NCBI GenBank assembly: GCA_028710865.1
Contig: JAQTUF010000001.1
Span: forward strand, 38,409 to 102,408
Direction of reading: 5' to 3'
DNA length: 64,000 bases
Origin: Candidatus Shapirobacteria bacterium
GTDB taxonomy: Bacteria; Patescibacteria; Microgenomatia; UBA12405
Shown: positions 49,874 through 58,757 of the stretch, piece after piece
Position numbering within the stretch: the first letter of the stretch is position 1
Layout of the letters: every line of letters starts with the position of its first letter
Notes under the pieces: generated by a model
What the model was told of the DNA's origin: nothing
Seen by the model: only the letters and a program-made list of their open reading frames with translations
The model's database searches: none
Position numbers and translations under genes: made by a program

Positions 49874-50494
49874 TTATTTTATCTTTTTAAGAGTAACCCA
49901 AGAATTAATACTCCCAGGGATCGAACCAATAATTGAAACTTCTCTTTTTTCTGGATCAATATTAAATATTTTTAGATTTAAAACTGTTTGAGTGACATTT
50001 CCAAAGTGACCTGGCATTTTTTTACCTTTAACAACTTTTCCAGGAGTTTGAGCACCAATTGAACCCATATGTCTAACACGGTTAGAGGCACCTAAAAGTG
50101 GTTGTTTTTTCATCCCCCATCGTTTAACAGTACCAGCAAAACCATGACCCTTAGAAATACCAGTAACGTCAATTAATTCATCATTAGTAAAAACATTATC
50201 AATAGTAATATCACTACCAATTTGGGGGATTTGATCAGAAGTTAATTTAAATTCTTTAAAAAATCGAGGTTTAATGTCTAATTTAAGGTTGGATATTTTC
50301 TTGGAAGTAGCTTGATTAAGGTTTTTACGAGAATCAAAGGCAACTTGAATCGAACTATAGCCGTCTTTTTCAGACGTTTTAATTTGAATAACTTTAAGTG
50401 GTAAAGCCTTACATTTGGTAACAGCAATGCGTCGACCGTCTGGGGTATATACACTGGTCATATGGCCTTTTTTAACAAGAAATCCTGAAATCAT
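49874..50494 (-). CDS. rplC: 50S ribosomal protein L3
   Basis: Large-subunit assembly initiator, 206 residues: GFLVKKGHMTSVYTPDGRRIAVT, VTGISKGHGFAGTVKRWGMKKQPLLGASNRVRHMGSIGAQTPGKVVKGKKMPGHFGN and the C-terminal VSIIGSIPGSINSWVTLKK. The glutamine site of PrmB-type methylation appears conserved in GASN (inference). Confidence 0.98.
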   Translation of the reverse strand: MISGFLVKKGHMTSVYTPDGRRIAVTKCKALPLKVIQIKTSEKDGYSSIQVAFDSRKNLNQATSKKISNLKLDIKPRFFKEFKLTSDQIPQIGSDITIDNVFTNDELIDVTGISKGHGFAGTVKRWGMKKQPLLGASNRVRHMGSIGAQTPGKVVKGKKMPGHFGNVTQTVLNLKIFNIDPEKREVSIIGSIPGSINSWVTLKKIK

Positions 50495-50498
50495 AGTT

Positions 50499-50810
50499 TT
50501 ACATCTTTACTTCGACTTCTACTCCGGAAGGTAAATCCAAGTGTTGAAGACTATCAACGGTACGAAGACTAGTATTGGAAATATCGACAAGTCGTTTGTG
50601 AGTTCTAATTTCAAAATGCTCACGAGCATTCTTGTCGGTATGAGGACTAGTTAAAACAGTAATTGTCTTTTTTTCAGTAGGTAAAGGAATTGGCCCTTCT
50701 ACTTTAGCACCAGCGGTAACCGCAGCTTCAACAATCTTAATCGCTGCCTCATCGATAATACGATGATCGTATGATTTTAATCTGATGCGAATACGGTTAC
50801 CTTTGGTCAT
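50499..50810 (-). CDS. rpsJ: 30S ribosomal protein S10
   Basis: Head protein also used as a NusE transcription factor, 103 residues: [70 protein letters not shown]. It lies 3 bp after tuf and heads the S10 operon. Confidence 0.99.
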   Translation of the reverse strand: MTKGNRIRIRLKSYDHRIIDEAAIKIVEAAVTAGAKVEGPIPLPTEKKTITVLTSPHTDKNAREHFEIRTHKRLVDISNTSLRTVDSLQHLDLPSGVEVEVKM

Positions 50811-50813
50811 AAA

Positions 50814-51986
50814 TTATTTAATAATTTCGGTGATAGCACCGGCACCAACAGTCAAACCACCTTCACGAATAGCAAATCTTTGACCGGCTTGCATAGCGAC
50901 TGGTTTAATTAATTTAATAGTAACATTAGCATTGTCTCCTGGCATAACCATTTCAGTTCCTTCTGGAAGAGAAATATCACCGGTGACATCAGTGGTTCTA
51001 ATAAAAACTTGGGGTCGATAACCCGAAAAGATTGGAGTATGACGACCACCTTCTTCTTTTTTAAGTAGTAAAACTTCAGCTTTAAATTCGGTATGAGGAG
51101 TAATTGTCCCAGGTTTAGCGATAACTTGTCCTCTTTCAATATCATCTTTTTCAACACCGCGAAGTAATAAACCAACATTGTCACCAGCTTGACCTTGATC
51201 AAGAATTTTGTGAAACATTTCCACACCAGTAACAACGGCTTTTCGAGTATCTCTTAAACCAACAATTTCGACTTCATCGTTAACTTTAACGATACCAGTG
51301 TCAATTCTTCCGGTAGCAACGGTTCCACGACCTTTGATAGAGAAAACGTCTTCAATAGCCATTAAAAATGGTTTATCCAATTCACGGACAGGATCAGGAA
51401 TATAAGTATCGAGAGCTTCCATTAATTTTTTAATACTTTCAATACCATCAGCATCACCGTTTAAAGCTTTGAGAGCTGATCCACGAATAATAGGAATCTC
51501 GTCACCTGGATAGTTGTATTTAGTCAATAAATCACGAATTTCCATTTCAACGAGATCTAAAAATTCTGGATCTTCAACTAAATCAACTTTATTCAAGAAA
51601 ACAACTAAAGATGGAACATTAACCTGTTTAGCAAGCAAAACGTGTTCTCTAGTTTGAGGCATTGGACCATCTGGAGCAGAAACGACTAAAATAGCACCAT
51701 CCATTTGGGCAGCACCGGTAATCATGTTTTTAACATAATCAGCGTGTCCTGGACAATCGATGTGGGCATAATGCCTTTTATCAGTCTCATATTCAATATG
51801 AGAAATAGCGATAGTAACAATTTTAGAAGCATCACGAACAGTACCACCCTTAGCAATATCAGCATAGGATTTAGCACTTCCTTGAACTTTAGAAATAGCG
51901 GCAGTTAAGGTAGTTTTACCATGATCAACGTGACCAATAGTACCGACATTAACGTGTGGCTTATTTCTTTTATAAGTATCTGCCAT
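50814..51986 (-). CDS. tuf: Elongation factor Tu
   Basis: GTPase that brings aminoacyl-tRNA to the ribosome, 390 residues: [53 protein letters not shown] and SALKALNGD (G5), then domains 2 and 3 ending [19 protein letters not shown] sits 7 nt before the ATG. It is separated from fusA by an inserted single-gene cassette, and its own promoter starts a leader of about 170 nt. Confidence 0.99.
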   Translation of the reverse strand: MADTYKRNKPHVNVGTIGHVDHGKTTLTAAISKVQGSAKSYADIAKGGTVRDASKIVTIAISHIEYETDKRHYAHIDCPGHADYVKNMITGAAQMDGAILVVSAPDGPMPQTREHVLLAKQVNVPSLVVFLNKVDLVEDPEFLDLVEMEIRDLLTKYNYPGDEIPIIRGSALKALNGDADGIESIKKLMEALDTYIPDPVRELDKPFLMAIEDVFSIKGRGTVATGRIDTGIVKVNDEVEIVGLRDTRKAVVTGVEMFHKILDQGQAGDNVGLLLRGVEKDDIERGQVIAKPGTITPHTEFKAEVLLLKKEEGGRHTPIFSGYRPQVFIRTTDVTGDISLPEGTEMVMPGDNANVTIKLIKPVAMQAGQRFAIREGGLTVGAGAITEIIK

Positions 51987-52080
51987 ATTTTTCTCCTTTT
52001 GTTTTTTTTTATTTATTGTCTTGTTTAAGACAAATTTATAACTAATAATATTTTAGATTAAAATGCTTTTGAATTGTATC

Positions 52081-52176
52081 AGCTAGTTGCTAGCTTTGCA
52101 ACACACAAAAATAAGCAATTTAATGCCTTTTTTTAGAAAAAATTATCTAAATCGAGTTAACTAAAATTTTAGCACA
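52081..52176 (-). promoter_or_regulatory. Putative tuf promoter and leader hairpin
   Basis: The extended -10 TGTGCTAAAAT (52176-52166) lies about 180 nt before the tuf ATG. The predicted leader contains the stem-loop AGCTAGCAACTAGCT (52095-52081). The -35 is weak (TTGTCA at a long 21-bp spacing). 51987-52200 contains no gene. Confidence 0.4.
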
Positions 52177-52196
52177 AAAAGTATAGAAATTTTGAC

Positions 52197-52248
52197 AAAA
52201 TAAAACCCGGTCATGCCAATTACTGTTGCAAATGGCACTGGCCGGGTT
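52197..52248 (-). terminator. Terminator of cassette gene A
   Basis: On the minus strand AACCCGGCCAGTGCCA pairs with TGGCATGACCGGGTT through two stacked stems, followed by TTATTTTG. It ends transcription before the tuf promoter. Confidence 0.75.
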
Positions 52249-52285
52249 AAACTAGGGTTAAAAAAAATCAATTGAGTATAGAAAA

Positions 52286-52726
52286 TTAACTAACGACTAT
52301 ATTTCCCGCAGGAAGTGGGGGTGCTGATATTATTAATATTTGATACTTGTTTATTACTATTGAATAGGCATTATCTGGGATTGTTCGAAAGAATTGGTCT
52401 TTTTCGGGACCTTGCTCAATTGGAGCATTGTACCAAGAACACCATTGATGATCCCTAAGACGATAGGTTTGATACCTCAAATTAAATCTTTCTTTGTCGA
52501 GTTTATATAAATAAAACCTTTCGTCGTGGTTTTTGTAGAGAACTTTGATGATAATTCGTTCTTCAGTCCCATAAGTCTCCTTGAAAAGAAACATCATAAG
52601 AACATTTTTCGGATTAACCATCTCTATTTCTCTTTCTTTTGGACAAAAACTGAATGTTGAATTAACCAATCGTTTGTTAATTAGATAAACTGCTTCCTTG
52701 TAATTATCACAATATTCAACTTCCAC
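52286..52726 (-). CDS. Cassette gene A: unknown protein between fusA and tuf
   Basis: A 146-residue soluble protein with no recognised domain: strand-rich, with charged, aromatic segments (MFLFKETYGTEERIIIKVLY, YQTYRLRDHQWCSWYN) and a hydrophobic strand near the end (YSIVINKYQILIISAPPLP). The frame is open to 52780, but that would read through the leader hairpin. AGGAGG at 52740-52735 is 8 nt before GTG 52726, which I take as the start. It has its own promoter, a two-hairpin leader and a terminator, all shared in plan with the genes at 59994 and 60975. Confidence 0.7.
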   Translation of the reverse strand: MEVEYCDNYKEAVYLINKRLVNSTFSFCPKEREIEMVNPKNVLMMFLFKETYGTEERIIIKVLYKNHDERFYLYKLDKERFNLRYQTYRLRDHQWCSWYNAPIEQGPEKDQFFRTIPDNAYSIVINKYQILIISAPPLPAGNIVVS

Positions 52727-52907
52727 AATAAGAACCTCCTTAATTTCCTCATCTTGCTGATGAACGGAAAGATGGCACAAAAATTTTGAACCATATTTCC
52801 ATTCATCAAAATGACAACCTAGCTTTGAAAGTACGATTGAAAATATTCAGTTTAGATAATATATTTCAATATACCTTTATTATAGGATAAATAAGTTAAA
52901 AAGTCAA
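52727..52907 (-). promoter_or_regulatory. Promoter and two-hairpin leader of cassette A
   Basis: TTGACT (52907-52902), 17 bp, TATAAT (52884-52879); start near 52872. P1: ATTGAAATAT (52870-52861) with ATATTTTCAAT (52846-52836). Box ATCGTACTTTCAAAGCTAG (52837-52819). P2: TTTTGATGAATGGAAAT (from 52811) with TTTCCGTTCATCA (52770-52758). Then AGGAGG 17 nt later. It matches the leaders at 59811-59993 and 60811-60974 in order and partly in sequence. Confidence 0.7.
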
Positions 52908-52911
52908 GATT

Positions 52912-52948
52912 TTAGGCAAAAAAAAATACCCCGCAAAACGGGGTATTT
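52912..52948 (-). terminator. Rho-independent terminator of fusA
   Basis: AAATACCCCG, TTTT loop, CGGGGTATTT, then a T-rich tract on the minus strand, directly before the promoter of cassette A. Confidence 0.85.
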
Positions 52949-52963
52949 GAATTATAAATAGAT

Positions 52964-55072
52964 TTATTTTTCAGAGCCGACTTTGGTAGTGAGTTTTTCT
53001 TGGATATCACGGGGAACAGGATCGTAATGACTGGGTTCCATGTAAAAATCTCCCCTACCTTGGGTTAAACTTCGAATAACAGTAGCATAGCCTTGGATAG
53101 CTTCAAGAGGGATAAAGGCATCAATGGTAGTAAAATTACTAGATTCGGTAGTACCGGCAATTTGACCACGACGGGAAGAAAGATCGCCGATGACAGCTCC
53201 TAAAAATTCTGATGGGGTATTAACCTCAAATTTCATAATCGGTTCTAATATAATTGGATGAGCGGCAACAAAGGCATCTTTAATCGCATATGATCCAGCT
53301 AATTTAAAAGCCATTTCAGAAGAATCAACTTCATGGTAAGTACCGTCATAAACAGTAACTTTTAAATCAGTAGCTGGGAAACCAGCAATAATACCTTTTT
53401 GAAGAGTTTCTTTGACTCCTTTTTCAATGGCAGGGATGAAATTAGCAGGTATGGCGCCGCCTTTGACAGCATTGACAAATTCATAACCTTCTCCTCTGTT
53501 TTTAGGTTCAATTTTGATTTTACAATGACCATATTGACCATGACCGCCGGATTGATGAATATATTTACCTTCAGCATCAGCAGGACTAGAAATAGTTTCT
53601 CGATAAGCAACTTGAGGAGTACCAGTTTTAACACCGACATTAAATTCACGTTTTAATCGATCAACAATAATTTCAAGGTAAAGTTCTCCCATACCAGCAA
53701 TAGTGGTTTGACCGGTTTCATGATTATAACTAACTTTAAAAGTTGGATCTTCAATAGCCAAACGATTTAAGGCAGCACCCATTTTTTCCTGGTCATCGGC
53801 AGTAAGAGGTTCAATAGAAAGAGAAATAACTGGTTCAGAAAATTGAATTGGTGATAAAGAAATTTTATTATTAACATCACAAAGGGTGTCACCAGTAGTA
53901 GATTCTTTAAGACCAATACAGGCAACAATTTCACCAGCAAAACCTTCTTCCAAGCCTTCACGTTTGTCAGCATGCATAAGCAGAAGACGACCAATACGTT
54001 CACTTTTATCTTTAGTAACATTGTAAACTTCAGATCCAGCCTTTAGAGTACCAGAATATACCCTAACATAGGATAAAGTTCCTACATGGGGGTCTGATTG
54101 GACTTTAAATAAAAGGGCCGAAAGAGGTTCAGTTCTAAGTGGTTTTCTAGTTAAAACATCGTTAGTTTTAGGATCGAAACCTTCAATTGGAGGTAGATCA
54201 AGAGGAGAAGGAAGGTAATCAACAATACCATCTAAAATGGGATGAATACCTTTATTTCTCCAAGCAGCACCACAATAAATTGGAAAAAGTTTACGATCGA
54301 TAGTGGCTTTTCTTAAAACAGCCTTTAATTCTGGGATAGAAATTTCTTGATCATTTAAAAATTTTTCCATTAAAACTTCGTCTTCTCCGGCAATTTTTTC
54401 AACCATCTGAGAGCGGGCTTTGAGAGCAACGTCTTTATATTCATCAGTAACATCTTTGGTGGTAAATTCCATTCCGGCTTCATCTTTGTCATAGATAATC
54501 ATTTTCATTTCCATAAGATCAATAACACCAACATGAGCATGTTCTTCCCCAATAGGAATAACTACTGGAACTACTGGAGCTTTAAGTTTTTCATGAATAC
54601 TCTGAAGAGTACCTTTAAAAGAGGCACCAATCTTATCCATTTTATTAACAAAAGCAATACGGGGAACATCATATTTATCAGCTTGCCGCCAAACTGTTTC
54701 AGATTGAGCTTGAACTCCAGCATTGCCGTCAAAAATCATAATGGCACCATCTAAAACACGAAGTGACCTTTCTACTTCAGCAGTAAAGTCGACGTGTCCA
54801 GGAGTATCAATAATATTAAGACGATAGTTTTTCCAAAAAGTGGTAATACAAGCTGATTGAATAGTGATACCACGTTCTTTTTCTTGAACCATAGAATCAG
54901 TGGTAGTGGTACCGGCATCGACTGAACCAATTTTGTGAATTTTTCCGGTATAAAAAAGAATACGCTCGGTAGTAGTGGTTTTCCCTCCATCTATATGAGC
55001 AATAATACCTATATTACGGACCTTTTCCATTGGTACGTCACGATTTTTAGTAAGTTTGATTTGTTCAGCCAT
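52964..55072 (-). CDS. fusA: Elongation factor G
   Basis: Translocase GTPase, 702 residues: NIGIIAHIDGGKTTTTERILFY (the usual AHIDAGKTT has Gly), DTPGHVDFTAEVERSLRVLDGAI, AFVNKMDKIGASF, the EF-G domains II-IV with QSGGHGQYGHCKI, and the C-terminal RRGQI-GTTE motif. It is complete and monocistronic: its own terminator follows, and the neighbouring str-operon genes rpsG and tuf are several kb or one cassette away. A possible attenuator lies upstream. Confidence 0.98.
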   Translation of the reverse strand: MAEQIKLTKNRDVPMEKVRNIGIIAHIDGGKTTTTERILFYTGKIHKIGSVDAGTTTTDSMVQEKERGITIQSACITTFWKNYRLNIIDTPGHVDFTAEVERSLRVLDGAIMIFDGNAGVQAQSETVWRQADKYDVPRIAFVNKMDKIGASFKGTLQSIHEKLKAPVVPVVIPIGEEHAHVGVIDLMEMKMIIYDKDEAGMEFTTKDVTDEYKDVALKARSQMVEKIAGEDEVLMEKFLNDQEISIPELKAVLRKATIDRKLFPIYCGAAWRNKGIHPILDGIVDYLPSPLDLPPIEGFDPKTNDVLTRKPLRTEPLSALLFKVQSDPHVGTLSYVRVYSGTLKAGSEVYNVTKDKSERIGRLLLMHADKREGLEEGFAGEIVACIGLKESTTGDTLCDVNNKISLSPIQFSEPVISLSIEPLTADDQEKMGAALNRLAIEDPTFKVSYNHETGQTTIAGMGELYLEIIVDRLKREFNVGVKTGTPQVAYRETISSPADAEGKYIHQSGGHGQYGHCKIKIEPKNRGEGYEFVNAVKGGAIPANFIPAIEKGVKETLQKGIIAGFPATDLKVTVYDGTYHEVDSSEMAFKLAGSYAIKDAFVAAHPIILEPIMKFEVNTPSEFLGAVIGDLSSRRGQIAGTTESSNFTTIDAFIPLEAIQGYATVIRSLTQGRGDFYMEPSHYDPVPRDIQEKLTTKVGSEK

Positions 55073-55134
55073 AAATTAAATCATCGATCGTAAATATTAG
55101 ATCGTAGATGTAGATATAATAATTATATTAATAA

Positions 55135-55161
55135 TAAAAAAGTCGCTGCTTTAAGCAACGA
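55135..55161 (-). terminator. Terminator-like hairpin upstream of fusA (possible attenuator)
   Basis: On the minus strand TCGTTGC, loop TTAAA, GCAGCGA, then C and six T residues. No minus-strand gene lies immediately upstream (the next one, across the convergent + strand gene, ends at 56418), so it would act on a leader transcript entering fusA. A TATTAT box stands just before it and TATAAT-like boxes after it. Confidence 0.45.
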
Positions 55162-55207
55162 TAATATCTGTCTATGATATCATGCAAATAGAATTTTACA
55201 ATAGAAA

Positions 55208-56416
55208 ATGATGAAAAAAAATATAGTGATAATCGGTGGAGGGTTAGGGGGGTTAATTTTGGGTTATAAGTTAGTAAAAAAAGGATATCAGGTAACTATT
55301 TTTGAAAAAGAGAAATATTTAGGGGGACTGTTGGGTGGTTTTAAAATTGGTGGAAATAATTTGGAAAAAACTTATCATCATTTTTTTAAAACAGATACAG
55401 ATTTAATTGAATTAATTAAAGAAATCGGCTTGGGAAATAAAATTGGATGGCATAAAAGTTTAACTGGTTTATTCTGGAAAAATAAAATATATCCCTTTCT
55501 AACAGCAATTGATTTATTAAAATTTAAACCATTAAATGTAGTTGACAAATTTAGAATGGGTTTAGTAGCTATTTTTTTAAAATATGATAAAAATTGGCAA
55601 AAATATGAAAAGATAACTGCTGATATATGGATGAAAAAAGCTATAGGCAAACGGGCTTACGAAGTAGTTTGGGAACCACTTTTAAGGGGTAAATTTAATG
55701 ATATTTATAAACAAATATCAATGGCATGGCTTTGGGCCAGAATTCATACTAGAGGAAATTCAAAAAATATAAAAGGGGAAGAAATATTAGGGTATTTGGA
55801 TGGTGGTTTCCAAACTTTAATTGAGAAGTTAGAAAATAACATCAAAAGAGGTGGAGGTAAGATTTTTTTAGGTAAAGAAATAATTGATTTGAAACAATTA
55901 GAAAAGGATTATGATTTGATAATTGATACTAGACCAATCAAAAAGGTTAATTATTTAGGAGCAATCGATGTGGTGTTTAGCACAAAACAATATTTAAGTC
56001 CTTATTATTGGCATAATATTAATGATGTCGACTCCCCTTTTATAGCTTTGATTCAACATACCAATTTAATAGATAAATCGAATTATAATAACAAACATAT
56101 TTATTATTTAGGAGCTTATCTATCTCAAAACCATAAATACTTTAATTGGACAGATAAAAAAATTGAAAAAGAATTTTTAGATTATTTAAAGAAAATCTTC
56201 CCTAAATTTGATACCAAACAAATTGAAGAAATAAAAACATTTAAATTTAAATACGCCCAACATATAGTTGATACTAAATATAGTCAAAAAATTCCGCCTT
56301 ATAAAATATCTAATAAGATATGGCAATCAAACTTTGCCCAAATTTATCCACAAGATAGAGGTATGAATTTTGCCGTGAAAGAGGCAAAAAAAATGGCTAA
56401 GATGATTGGAAAATAA
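55208..56416 (+). CDS. FAD-dependent oxidoreductase (amine-oxidase/protoporphyrinogen-oxidase-like)
   Basis: A 402-residue flavoprotein: NIVIIGGGLGGLILGYKLVKKG is the dinucleotide-binding motif, followed by YQVTIFEKEKYLGGLLGGF. A later region, LDGGFQTLIEKLENNIKRGGGKI, is the typical GG-LxxAL-like motif, and the C-terminus (NFAQIYPQDRGMNFAV) matches the GD-like FAD contact only loosely. Relatives act on carotenoids, porphyrins or sugar nucleotides; the neighbouring rfb genes hint at cell-surface sugars. TACAAT lies 5-6 nt before the ATG. Confidence 0.8.
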   Translation: MMKKNIVIIGGGLGGLILGYKLVKKGYQVTIFEKEKYLGGLLGGFKIGGNNLEKTYHHFFKTDTDLIELIKEIGLGNKIGWHKSLTGLFWKNKIYPFLTAIDLLKFKPLNVVDKFRMGLVAIFLKYDKNWQKYEKITADIWMKKAIGKRAYEVVWEPLLRGKFNDIYKQISMAWLWARIHTRGNSKNIKGEEILGYLDGGFQTLIEKLENNIKRGGGKIFLGKEIIDLKQLEKDYDLIIDTRPIKKVNYLGAIDVVFSTKQYLSPYYWHNINDVDSPFIALIQHTNLIDKSNYNNKHIYYLGAYLSQNHKYFNWTDKKIEKEFLDYLKKIFPKFDTKQIEEIKTFKFKYAQHIVDTKYSQKIPPYKISNKIWQSNFAQIYPQDRGMNFAVKEAKKMAKMIGK

Positions 56417-56417
56417 T

Positions 56418-57314
56418 TCAAGGAGCTACAGTTCCAGTTAAAACCCAATTATAAAGAGTCATTTGATCAAAAATAATCCCTCGAGCAATTTCTGGATTAA
56501 TCTTGGCCATCATCATTCCAATTTTCAATCCATATAAAGATGAAATAACCTCGGTAGGTTCGCTATCTTTTCCTAAAAAATATTCTTCCTCGACAACATG
56601 TCCTAATTCATGGACACAGGTTCTAATAATTGCTGGATTATCTAATAATTTTTCGTTAATTAGTATAAAATGACCATCGTAAACACGATTTTCATTATAT
56701 TCATTTCCTAACTCATGATACATATAATTATTTTTTTCAATATCGGCCATTAACCTAGAAGATGGTTTTATTTGGTGTTCGTGTATACCAAAATTACCTT
56801 CAAAACCACAATGAAAATATAAATTTCCATTTTCTAATTTTTCGTAGAGTTTCTGTGGTTTATGTTCTTCAATTTTTCTGAACGGCTCAATAATCACAGG
56901 AATATTTGTGTTTTCGCTAATAATTTTAGCCATACTTTTGACAATTTCTGCACTAGATAATCCTTTTGAAAAATTTAAAAAATCTTCAATCAAAGGAAAA
57001 ATATCGTAAGGATCAGGAATATCATTTACAGCTTCTAAGATATCTCGATATTCATAACTACCAGTATAATCTCCTGTAATTGTGGAGGTTGTAATATCTT
57101 TATTGGCACATCTAGGCAAGTAATGTATATTTGTCTGATTTTTGAAATCATTATCAATAGATTCACTATTTTTATATACAATATCTAAAACAGAAGCAAA
57201 AACTTGATGGTCTGGACGACTTTGGTCAAGTTTCTCTAATTGATGAGTTAAAGATTCTTGTTTATTTGGTTGAATCTTTACCTCTGGTGGAATAAATTCG
57301 CCACTATCTTCCAT
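56418..57314 (-). CDS. Putative zinc metalloprotease-like protein (HExxH)
   Basis: A 298-residue soluble protein. IRTCVHELGHVVEEEYF (about residues 230-246) has the HExxH zinc signature with a downstream glutamate cluster. The N-terminal 200 residues are helical and unrecognised. No signal peptide is visible, so it would act in the cytoplasm. The ATG overlaps the rfbD stop by 11 bp, making it the last gene of rfbBCD. It may be an unrelated protease that rides in the operon; the HExxH alone is not proof of activity. Confidence 0.7.
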   Translation of the reverse strand: MEDSGEFIPPEVKIQPNKQESLTHQLEKLDQSRPDHQVFASVLDIVYKNSESIDNDFKNQTNIHYLPRCANKDITTSTITGDYTGSYEYRDILEAVNDIPDPYDIFPLIEDFLNFSKGLSSAEIVKSMAKIISENTNIPVIIEPFRKIEEHKPQKLYEKLENGNLYFHCGFEGNFGIHEHQIKPSSRLMADIEKNNYMYHELGNEYNENRVYDGHFILINEKLLDNPAIIRTCVHELGHVVEEEYFLGKDSEPTEVISSLYGLKIGMMMAKINPEIARGIIFDQMTLYNWVLTGTVAP

Positions 57315-58200
57315 AATTTATTTGTTTTTTTATTTCTTCTAACCCTTCTTTAAGAGTTTTAAAATTTAGACCTAAAGATACGGCTTTTTGGTTGGAAGTA
57401 ATTAAAGTTTTTTGCCAAGGACGTGATCCTTTTGGCTGCGATTTGATATATTCGTCAAGACTTGAGGCAGAAACTGAGTTTTCGTCGAAACCAAAAGTTT
57501 TGGCAACAAGCAGGGACATTTCGTAGGGTGAATGAGATGAAGAACCAACTAGATGATAGATACCAGTGTTTTTATTTTCTAGAAAAAATCCAACACCTTT
57601 GGCAATATCGTCGATAAAGGTATAGGTGCAGATTTGATCAGAAAACATTTTGACTGGTTCCCCATTTTGGAGCTTAGTTAAAACTTTACGGATAATGTCG
57701 GGATTAGTATCAAATTTAGCACGGTAAGGATAAGTGATTCGGGAAATATTGTAATTAGAAAACCCAGAATCTAAAATTACTCTCTCACCTAAATATTTCG
57801 TTTCACCATACCATTCGATAGGATTTGGAATGTTGGTTTCGAGATAAGGAGTGGTTTTGGTACCATCAAAAACAAAATCGGTGGAAATATAGATTAAATA
57901 TTGATTATATTTTTTGGCTAAATCTAAAATATTTTGAGTCCCTTGGACATTGAGTTGATAACAAATACCAGATTTATCCCCTCTTTGCTCCCAAGCAGTG
58001 TTAGTGTTAGTAAAAGCAGCCATATGTAAAACTGCCACAGCATCAGCATTTTTTTCAAAAGCGGCATTAAGACTCTTGATATCTAAAATATTAATACCAC
58101 TATCAAGAGAAAAATCAACAAACTCAAATTTATCTTTTAAAAGTTCAACGATACGACTACCAACTAAACCGGAGAGGCCGGTACCAATAATTTTTTGCAT
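57304..58200 (-). CDS. rfbD: dTDP-4-dehydrorhamnose reductase-like
   Basis: NADPH-dependent last step to dTDP-L-rhamnose, a short-chain dehydrogenase of 298 residues: IIGTGLSGLVGSRIVELL (Rossmann), VLHMAAFTNTN, ISTDFVFDGTKTTPY, and the catalytic YGETKYLGE (YxxxK). The IGTG-LSG form differs from the usual GxxGQLG and makes RmlD-like specificity likely but not certain. It is 2 bp after rfbC. Confidence 0.87.
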   Translation of the reverse strand: MQKIIGTGLSGLVGSRIVELLKDKFEFVDFSLDSGINILDIKSLNAAFEKNADAVAVLHMAAFTNTNTAWEQRGDKSGICYQLNVQGTQNILDLAKKYNQYLIYISTDFVFDGTKTTPYLETNIPNPIEWYGETKYLGERVILDSGFSNYNISRITYPYRAKFDTNPDIIRKVLTKLQNGEPVKMFSDQICTYTFIDDIAKGVGFFLENKNTGIYHLVGSSSHSPYEMSLLVAKTFGFDENSVSASSLDEYIKSQPKGSRPWQKTLITSNQKAVSLGLNFKTLKEGLEEIKKQINYGR

Positions 58201-58202
58201 TT

Positions 58203-58757
58203 TTAAAAAATAGGATTATTTTTAATTTCTTCTAATTTTGGCCAATTTTTATCTTTGTCTGACAAAATAATATTTTCAATTTGAGGCCAGTTGATGTTAA
58301 TAGAAGGATCATTCCAAAGTAAACCACCCTCAGATTCTTTATTATAAAAATTACTACATTTATATTGAAAGTCAGCAACATCACTTAAAACTAAAAAAGC
58401 ATGAGCAAAACCGGCTGGAATAAAAAACATAGTTTTATTTTCTTCGGAAAGAATAATCCCCTCCCATTGACCAAAAGTAGGAGAATCTTTTCTTAAATCA
58501 ACAGCCACATCAAAAACTTCACCGCGAGTACAGCGAATTAACTTATCCTGAGCAAAGGGAGGTTTTTGAAAATGAAGTCCTCGAAGAACACCTTTGGTCG
58601 AACGAGAATGATTATCTTGGACAAATTCGACATTAATACCATTATCAGCAAAAACTTTTTTAGAATAGGTTTCCATAAAAAAACCACGATCATCGTTAAA
58701 AACTGAAGGTTCAATAGTAATAAGACCATCAATTTTGGTTTTAATAAAATTTGGCAT
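58203..58757 (-). CDS. rfbC: dTDP-4-dehydrorhamnose 3,5-epimerase
   Basis: Cupin enzyme of rhamnose synthesis, 184 residues: EPSVFNDDRGFFMETY, VQDNHSRSTKGVLRGLHFQ (catalytic His), GEVFDVAVDLRKDSPTFGQW and IPAGFAHAFLVLSD. It shares one base with rfbB and is followed by rfbD. Confidence 0.95.
   Translation of the reverse strand: MPNFIKTKIDGLITIEPSVFNDDRGFFMETYSKKVFADNGINVEFVQDNHSRSTKGVLRGLHFQKPPFAQDKLIRCTRGEVFDVAVDLRKDSPTFGQWEGIILSEENKTMFFIPAGFAHAFLVLSDVADFQYKCSNFYNKESEGGLLWNDPSININWPQIENIILSDKDKNWPKLEEIKNNPIF

Noticed and set aside
52727..52780. Upstream start for cassette gene A (MCHLSVHQQ...)
   Set aside because: It would translate the P2 hairpin shared by three leaders, while a strong Shine-Dalgarno sequence precedes GTG 52726.
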